Shown here in pieces: positions 49,201 through 58,200 of a stretch of 64,000 nucleotides of DNA. The stretch comes from Gnetum montanum (taxonomy: Eukaryota; Streptophyta; Gnetopsida; Gnetales; Gnetaceae). Numbering within the stretch: position 1 is the first letter of the stretch; every line of letters begins with the position of its first letter. Both the position numbers and the translations under genes were made by a program. The notes beneath the pieces are model-generated. The model was not told the DNA's origin. It worked only from the letters and a program-made list of their open reading frames with translations, and ran no database searches. The DNA lies in NCBI GenBank assembly GCA_015680685.1, contig MNCI01026399.1:635392-699391 (forward strand), given 5' to 3'.

Positions 49201-52200
49201 TCTTGCAGATGATGAACCTTTGAATATTGTGGGGGAGGGTGAAGTTCAAATAAAGACCACCCAAGGGATGTAGTGGAAATTGCAAGATGTTAGACATGTT
49301 CTTGGACTTAAGAAAAATCTAATTTCCATGAGTGAGATAGATTCAGATGGGTATACAACAACATTTGAAGGTAGGTCATGGAAGATAACCAAGGGAAACT
49401 TGGTTGTTGCACAAGGCAGTAAGGTGGGAACATTGTACATGATTGCAACAAAACAGTTGCTGATTGTGGTGTTGATTTGATCTTATGGCATTGAAGACTT
49501 GGGCACATGAGTGAAAAAGGTATGACGTTGTTAGCTTCGAAGGGAAAGTCACCAAATTTGAAGTCTGTTGATGTCGGCTTGTGTGAAGATTGTGTCTATG
49601 GGAAGCAAAAAGGGGTTACTTTCTCAAAAATAGGGAGGACATCAAAGACTAAAAAGCTTGAATTAGTGCATTCAGATGTATGGGGGCCAACTCTAGTGAA
49701 GTCTCTCGGAGGCTCGAGCTATTATGTCACCTTCATTGACAATTCTGTCAAAAAGGTATGTGTTTATTTTCTCAAAAATAAATATGATGTGTTTGCTACA
49801 TTTAAAAGGTGGAAAGCTGAAGTAGAAAATCAGATTGGTTTGAAGATCAAATGTTTGAAGTCAAATAATGGAGGATAATATGATAGCAAAGAATTCAAAA
49901 ATTTTTGTTCAGAAAATGGGATTAGGATTATCAAGATAGTTCCGAGAATGCCAGAGCAAAACGATGTCGTTGAACGAATGAACAGAACCTTGAATGAAAG
50001 AGCTAAGAGCATGAGAATACACTCTGGGCTACCGAGGCAATTTTGGGCAGATGTAGTTAACACAACAGCCTACCTCATTAATTGGAATCCTTCAGTTCCA
50101 TTGGGGTTCAGAATACTAGAGGAGGTATGGACTAGGAAGGAGGTAAATCTTTCACATTTGACAATTTTTGGGTGTCTCATATGTGCATGTTGATTCAAAT
50201 GATAGAGATAAGCTTTATCCTAGAGCTAGAATGTGTTTTTTCATTGGTTATGGATTTGATGATTATGGTTATCGATTTTGGGATAATCAAAATAAGAAGA
50301 TCATAAGGCATAAGGATGTTACCTTTAATGAAAAGTGATGTTTAAGGACAAGATTGGTATAGAATCAAAGTGGGCAGAAGATCATAAGGCATAGGGATGT
50401 TACCTTTAATGAAAATGTGATGTTTAAGGACAAGATTGGCATAGAATCAAAGTGTGCAGAGAAACAAACAAAAGAACATGACAAGATTGAGTTGGAGGGA
50501 GTTTCAGAAAATGATGTGGCTAGAAGGGTGCAAGCTAGTCCTGAAAATGGAAGTGCAGAAGCAAAACCAATTACCCTTGAGCCTTCATTGAGAAAATTAG
50601 ATAGAGTGATCAGACTTCCACAATGGTATTCTCCTTCTTTACATTATTTACTTTTGACTGATGCTGGGGAACTGAAGCATTTTGATGAAGCAATGTAGGT
50701 GAAAGATTCAGTGAAGTGGGAGTTAGCCCTGAAAGATGAGATGAACTCCCTTGAGAAGAATGAAACATGGACATTGACTGAGTTTTTGAGGGGAAGAAAA
50801 CCTTGCAGAATAAGTGGGTGTACAGGGTCAAAGATGAGCATGATGGTAGCAAGAGATACAAGGCCAGATTAGTAGTTAAGGGCCTTCAACAAAAGAAAGG
50901 GATTGACTACAATGAGATATTCTCTCTTGTAGTCAAGCTGACTACTATCAGATTGGTGTTGAGTATTATGGTTGCAGAAAATCTAAACTTGGAACAGTTA
51001 GATGTGAAGACTGTGTTCCTACATGGTGACCTTAAAGAAAACATTTACATGGCACAACCAAAAGGCTTCCAAGTTCTAGGGAAGGAAAATTTAGTGTGTA
51101 AATTGAAGAAAAGTTTGTATGGGTTAAAGCAGGCTCCTAGGCAATGGTACAAGAAGTTTGATGGGTTCATGTGTGAAAATGGCTTTGTTAGAAGCAAGAT
51201 GGATCATTGCTGCTATTCCAAGAATTTTGATGATTGTTATATCATATTGCTGTTATATGTTGATGATATGCTAGTTGCAGGGTCTAGTATGAAGGAGATC
51301 AACAGGTTGAAGCAACAATTGGTAGAAAAATTTGACATGAAAGACTTGGGGCCAACTAAGCAGATACTTGGGATGAGAATACCCAAAGATAGATCAGAGA
51401 GACTTCTGAAGCTATCTCAAGAAAAGTTGTTGAGCAGGTTTAGTCTTCAAAATGCCAAGATCAGAAATACTCCTATGGGAAGTCATTTTCGTCTCTCCGA
51501 GGAGAAGTCACCAAAGACAGATGAGGAGAGAAAATACATGGCTAGAGTACCTTATGCTTCAGCAATTGGAAGCTTGATGTATGCTATAGTGGGCACAAGG
51601 CCGAACATAGCTCATGTAGTGGGAGTTGTCAGCAGGTATATGTTAGATCTAGGAAGGGAGCATTGGGAAGCTATGAAGTGGATTTTTAGATACCTAAAAG
51701 GCATGCCAAGTATGGCACTTTGTTTTAAGAAGAATGATGTTACTTTGCAAGGCTTCTCAGATGCTGATTTGGGTGGAGACTTGGACAGTCGAAGGACTAC
51801 GATAGGTTATGTCTTCACTTTGGGTGGTATTGCTATTAGCTGGATGTCTAGACTTCAGAAAGGTGTTGCTCTCTCAACCATAGAAGCAGAATATATGGCT
51901 ATTTTAGAAGCTAGTAAAGAAATAATTTGGTTGAAGAATTTTCTGAAAGAGTTGTGCAAGACACAAGACAATAGTGCACTTTACAAGTGGCATTCATCTT
52001 GCTAAAAATCTAGGATTCCATGCAAGATCAAAGCATATTCAGTTGAGGTATCACCACATTTGTGGATTGATAAGCGATGGAATATTGTCATTAAAGAAGA
52101 TTCTTGGATCAAAGAACCCAACATACATGATGACCAAAGTTGTTGCTGTGGATAAATTGAGGTTGTGCATTGCCTCAGTTGGCCTCCACGATTAACGATG

Positions 52201-55200
52201 AGGAGGCGCAGCACTAGGTGACCATTTTTTTGATGGGGCAACAGAGGTACAAGGTTTCATCAATGGATTCTGAAAATCAGCCTCCAAGTGGGAGATTGTC
52301 AAGAATGGAGTCTTATTTTTTCTCTTCATTTTTGGAAAGCTAAAATTTCTAGCTATTAATTTGGAAGGCTGAAATTTGGAAAGCTAAATTTACTAGCTAT
52401 TAATTTGGAAGAAAAGCTAGAAAATATAGCTATTTATGTTTGGAAAGTTGAAAATCCTAGTTATATATATAGGTGTAATGTGCCTTCCTTCTGTGGTGAT
52501 GAGTGTATCATTATGAAACCTTAGAAATCAATAAAAATCCTAGTGCAGCTGTGGATATTGGCAAACTTAAGCCGAACCATGTAAAATCTTTCTTGTTTTG
52601 TGTGTTTGTTTGTGATCTTTTATTCCTTTTTTCTCTTGTTTCAATTCCTAACAATTTGGTGCCCAAGGAGTTCACTTTGATGACAAAGCACAAAGCATTA
52701 CAATTTCTAAATTTTCAAAAGAAGTCGAGTGCAAAGCACATGAAGTGGGTTGCACAATTATAGGTGTTTAATTTTGTGTTGAAAAACAAAAGTGGGCAAG
52801 CCAATGTGGTTGTTGATGCATTGTCTAGGGTGCATATGGTTAATTTTAGTGTACCTCATGTGGAAGGTATGGGTGATTTTCCTGATTTGCATGAGCATGA
52901 TGATGATTTTGGGTAGGTTTGAAAGAGCCTCAAAGAGCCATTGTTGAGTAGGATAGACTAGTGGAGAGAATATCATATTCAAGATGAATTGTTATTTAAA
53001 AATGGGAAGGTATGTGTTCCTAATTGTGATTTTAGGAAAAATATTTTGTTTGGAAAGTATTGTAATGGCATTGCAGGTCACATGGGCAAGGATAAAACAT
53101 TGGAACTTGTGGGTAGGCACTATTTTTGACCTGGTATGGCAACTGAAGTTTCAAGATTTGTGAAGGAGTGTTTGACTTGTTAGAAATTCAAAGGGGGTAA
53201 AAGAGTGGATGGATATTATATGCCTTTGCCAATTCCCAAGGGTCTATGTGAAAGTGTGTCTATGGATTTTTGTAAGTGGCATTCTGAAAACTAGAAGTGG
53301 GAACAATGCAATTTTTGTTGTTGTGGATAGGTTCTCCAAGATGGCATACTTCATTCTATGCAAAAAGGTAAGTGATGCTTCTCATGTGGCAAATTTATTT
53401 TTTCAGTATGTTGTAAAGTTGCATGGAATTCCTTTAAATATTGTTAGTGATATGGACTCCAAATTCACTAATTATTTTGGAGGTCCCTTTGGAAAATTTT
53501 AGGGAAAAATTGAATTTTTCTAGTGCATATCATCCATAATCTGATGATCAAGTGGAGGCGGTGAATAAATCCTTGTTGAACATATTGAGATGTTTGTGTG
53601 ATGGACAGCCAAACAGGTTGGAAAATTTGTTGTGTCATGCTGAGTTTTCATACAATAATGTGTTTCATGTTGCCATTGGCAAAAGTGCATTTGAGGTGAA
53701 TTATGGTTTATGTCCCAAGATGGTGGACACCTTGAAGAGCTTTGATGGTGAAGCTCAACTTAGTGTTGATTTTGGGCAAGAGATGAGGGATCTTCATGCA
53801 CAAGTGAAATTGAATCTTGAGAAGAAGGCTGAAGAGAGAGTCCTTAGAAGGAATGAAGGCAAACAGAAACCAAATTTTGCTATTGGTGACTTGGTTTGGG
53901 TGCACTTGAAGAAGAAGAAATTGAGAGGTGTTAACTTCTCCAAGTTAAAAGCTAAGAAGATAGGACCTTTCATAATTAAGAGTAAGATTAATGATAATGC
54001 TTTTGAAATTGATTTACCAAACAAGGTTGGTATGTCTTTTGTTTTGAATGTTTCAGATCTTGTGCACTATCATGGACCAATTGATGAGGAGACCATATAG
54101 GGCAACATCAATGAGTTGAAGGGGGCTATTGATCAATCCAAGCCTTCAATAGAAAGGAAAGCAATCGTACTCAAGCGGAGGGAAGCTTCGAGCACTTGGG
54201 GAGTGAAGAGGGCATGAGAACTTAATCCATTGGGAGGATTAATTTGTTGATGATGCTGTATGGGTTTATGAGACCAAACTTCATGAGTGGGAGATCACTT
54301 CAACCTCTACTCATTTATTCACATGAGTCCACTTTTTGAAGGGGGGAAAGCTAGTGTAGGGTCACCTCTTCCAATCCCCTTGTTTTCTTCCCTATGTGTG
54401 GTTTTTCTAGGTTTCAAGCTCTGCGGAGATGTCTTGGAGGTTAGGGAGATGTCTTGCTTGAGATTTCGGCTCTCAGAGGAGACGTTTGGGAGATTATGGA
54501 GACATCTTGACTATTTAGGAGAAGTCTTAGATGAGATGTCTCAAGTCAAGCTGAGACGTCTTAGGCAAGTCTAGTTTGTTAGCAAGATGTCTTGAGGAGA
54601 TAAGAGATGACCCAAACAAGTGGAGAAACTTTTGAAATTGCCATTCCAATCCGGGAAACAGCCAGGAGAAGATCGAAAATGATGAAAAATAGTTGAAGAT
54701 CCTCAAGTTGAGTTGGGGAAAGGTTTCTAGGTGTCTTGTCTTCTCTTTGCTGGTAAATATTCACGTGTCCCATGCTTATATAACTATGACACCATGGAGG
54801 TGACAATGAGATGTCATGAAAGTTTATGAGATGAGCTTGAACAAGAGAGTGAGAGAACACATTTAGTGAGTGCATATGTTGTTGCAACTCCAAGGTCAAT
54901 TGTGTGATGGATTGGCCTGTGTGTTCTTGTGTCTTGCTTGTGAGTTGAGATCTCAATCCCAAGTTGTGGGAGAGATTCTCTATTAGTTGCGTCTTCCATT
55001 GAGAACAACCATTGTGTGGTTGTAGAGCCTTATGCTCTGCCACATCATTTGAGTGTCTTGAGAGGTTGGATGTGTTGTGGATTTTAGAACCTTGATGTAA
55101 TCTTTGTTCAATAATTGAAGATGGCTAGTTTTCTTGTTTTCTAGCATATTATCTGTCTTTCACAATATCTGGATTTAGTAGGATTGAATGTGATTTTCCA

Positions 55201-58200
55201 TTGGAGTGAACCTGCTCCAATATGCTACTCAAAAACTTTCATAATGTCATAACAATTCCAAACGTTTACACAAACATATTGGTTTATGAATTGATGAGAT
55301 CACAACCTAATCAAGCATCACAGTCACATCAATATCTTTTGTTTACTTGGTAATTGAAATACAATACAATATTTCAGTGTTTGAATGCAGAAAGTACATT
55401 GTTCTGTGCTTAATGTCTTCTTTAGTTCTGATGAACATCTTCATGAAATAGAAGACAGGTGTATGGTGTATGTATGCAGATTCTTTGGTAACTGTTTTTC
55501 ATAATTACATGTTAAGACACAAATAAAATTCTTCAATGAAATAATAAAAACGTAAAATTCACTAGCCAAATAAAGTTTCTTTTCATATAAATACATGTGC
55601 TTTTTTAATTGTTAGCATTACGAAGGGCTATTAAAACCATGGAATTTTAATGTGCAAAGATAAGAAATGAACTAGGACCATCATTTAGAGTGATGGTAAG
55701 GTGCTTTTTTTTAACAAGTTGAAAGATATAGATTTGAGTCTGTGTGCAGCCACTCAAAGAGGTTAGGCTTTTGTTCATCCACTGAGCCTTCTGAGGTCCT
55801 ATTTGATGGCTTGAGCATTGATGGCTTGAGCATTGAGACTCAGTGATGATCCTTTTAAAGATAAGAAATGAAATATGGGCTAAATCATTCTCAGCTCCTA
55901 TTATAAAGGTTTTGTTTGCAAGCTAAATAAATTTTCTTAACAATGTATGATTGGAATATGAATTGTGTGTGCACACTTCTGAAAATGGAATTACAATCTA
56001 TAATTCTATATTATTAAATTGTTAAAATCATCACGTCCAAGCTTTAACACTTGTGTCTGTCATATCCAACTGCAGGCTATTCTCATTTGCTGATATAGAT
56101 AAGGATGGAACACTGACTGAATCAGAGGTTCAGCTATTGGTTATTGGGCTAGGTTTTGCAGATGGCTCAAAGTCAAAGTTGGAAAGAATGGGTGCTAACG
56201 ATGTAGTTGAAAGATGGTTTTCTGAGTTTGACAGCGAGGAGAAGGATCATAAGTTATCAAAATCTGAGTTCATTGAAGGGATGAGCAGCTGGATAGAAAG
56301 TGTCAGAAAATGTTCGAAGGAGAATGGAAGGGCAACAAAAAGATGCTATGACAGAAGACTCAGTGTTCTGACCCATGTATTTGTTTTATTCATTATTACT
56401 TAAATTTATTGATGATGTTTTTTTGTTGTATTAACTCCTTGTTAACTAGTTAACTATTATTCTCTTTATACTCAAAATTTTATGCTTTGGGTATTTATGC
56501 AGGAGGCTGAATCTTCTCTCCATGCTTTGTTAAAAAATGATGAAGAAGATATAGAAGATGATGGTGACGAGGAAGGAAATGAAGATACAAAGCCTTTGGA
56601 GAAAAAGCAACTCATATTTATTTCATTGTGTAAGATTGCAGTTGGTGCTGCCTTGGCTGGAGTTTTTGCTGATCCATTAACAGATGCCATCAATCATTTC
56701 TCCACTGTTTCGGGGATACCAAACTTTTTTGTGTCTTTTGTTGCAACGCCCTTTGCAACAAATTTCAGTGAGGCTTTCTCGTCTGTCATGTTTGCTAGGA
56801 AGAAGAGAAGGAAGCATTGCTCACTTGCATACTCACAGGTAAATATCTGCCCGCTGTCGGCCATTATAATTAAATGTCCTGTTGAATTTGCGAGAGTGAT
56901 GTTAACAGAGTACATTTGTTTAAACATTTTAAGTTGCCTTTTTTTTAAACATTGCTGCAAGTTTCTATCAGCCATTATGATTAAATGCCCTGTTGAATCT
57001 GCTATAGTGATATTAACAATGTACATTTGTTTAAATATTTTAAGTTGCTTTTTTATATTATTCCTACAAGTTTCTATTCCATGTGATTGATGCGGTTCTA
57101 GGCTAAGAAAAATCATACCAATAAAAAAGTTGCGATGAGCTTTGGACAGATTGTGCATGGCTCAGAGTTCCGAATTGGTTCAGAAAATACGTTAGTGGTT
57201 ATTTAATTAAAGTTCAAGGGACCATGATATCTGACTCAAAAAAGTCTAGACTTTTTTGAGGCATGAGATATGTTAAGGCCTATTGTTTTTCTATTAATTT
57301 GATTATGAGTTTTACCCTCTATATTAATGAATCTCTTTCTTTAATTAGTCATTAGTTCAGCATGATAAGCTAATGGGCTTGGTGTATGATCAGAAGTCCA
57401 ATCAGCAATCGTAAGGCAAGACCAAGGATACTTGTGAGCTGTTCAGGCTTCAAACGCTAGGCTAGGATTTGCACTAGGCATGGTAGTATGATTTATATGA
57501 GGCTTCGTATGAGTTATCATTGATGGAGGCTCGTGCTATACTATAGGCTTGTGGTAAATGTTGTCTGAACTTTGTATCAATGACATAAACTTAGGTAAGA
57601 ATGTGCCCAACTTATGTTAGCTATGCCATTGTGGAAAGATTTTTTGAGCAACAAGCAACACACCTAGCAGAAGTACCCAAAGGCAAACACATGATAGAAG
57701 CATTATAGCATGGATATGTAGCAGGAATTTGTTTTTATCATGGATGGTTCTTTTTGTTTTCAACTAAAACAGTGCTCCCTTGCCAAATACTTAGGTTGAT
57801 GTTAGGCTGCAGCTAATGATAAACAATCTCCCAAAATGCTTTCAACTGATGGAATGAATATAGGCATCAATAAGTATCTTTATTCTTTGCACTTGCAGAG
57901 TGATTGGTTGTGTTTCATTATATATATGCACGGTCAATGATGCTATTAACATTCAAGGTCCGACATTATTTTCATTTCTCAGTTGACATTGTAAGTTGCA
58001 CTTTTTGACAAGGTTTTAAGTTACATTGGAACAGTAGATTTTTGCATAGTGTATCTCTATGCTTTTTAATGTTTACTGCTTTGTAAGATTTATCTCAGAA
58101 GCCCAACCATATTTCCATGATGGTTTTCTGTAAATTTTGAGGCTCGTATAATTTTATACGTAGCATTCTTGGAGATTATTTTCGATATGATTGACTTACT

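Larger units (their letters stand above)
45769..52653 (+). mobile_element. Element G: Ty1/copia retrotransposon inside element F
   Basis: 6,885 bases with LTRs 45,769-46,127 and 52,297-52,653 (TGTCAAGAATGG...AACA) and a perfect 5-bp target duplication ATTTG (45,764-45,768 and 52,654-52,658). PBS TGGTATCGAAGTCAGG (46,130) is of iMet type; PPT CCAAGTGGGAGAT (52,284). The order gag-protease-integrase-RT-RNase H is copia-type. LTRs differ by roughly 7 percent by hand count, so this is the youngest insertion in the intron apart from the insert within it. Confidence 0.93.
41738..55219 (+). mobile_element. Element F: Ty3/gypsy (chromovirus-like) retrotransposon, split by copia element G
   Basis: LTRs 41,738-42,684 and 54,352-55,219 start TGGTGTAGGG/TAGTGTAGGG and end GCTCTA/GCTCCA. 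ATATG flanks both ends (41,733-41,737 and 55,220-55,224) as a target duplication. PBS TGGTATTAGAGTTTTAGG (42,694) is a tRNA-iMet type. PPT AAGGGGGGAAAG lies before the 3' LTR. gag, RT, RNase H and integrase follow in gypsy order. Its own length without G is about 6.6 kb. Stops and frameshifts inactivate it. Confidence 0.9.
39526..56075 (+). other. NCL intron 4 (16.55 kb), filled by nested retroelements
   Basis: GTAAGT...CTGCAG. Contents are unclassified sequence (39,526-40,629), minus-strand solo LTR (40,630-41,477), gypsy element F (41,738-55,219) with copia element G inside, then 850 bases before exon 5. F and G lie in the gene's orientation. Confidence 0.85.

Noticed and set aside
50803-52005. 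400-codon open frame as a host gene
   Set aside because: It is the RT/RNase H of copia element G (YVDD box, flanking LTRs and target duplication).
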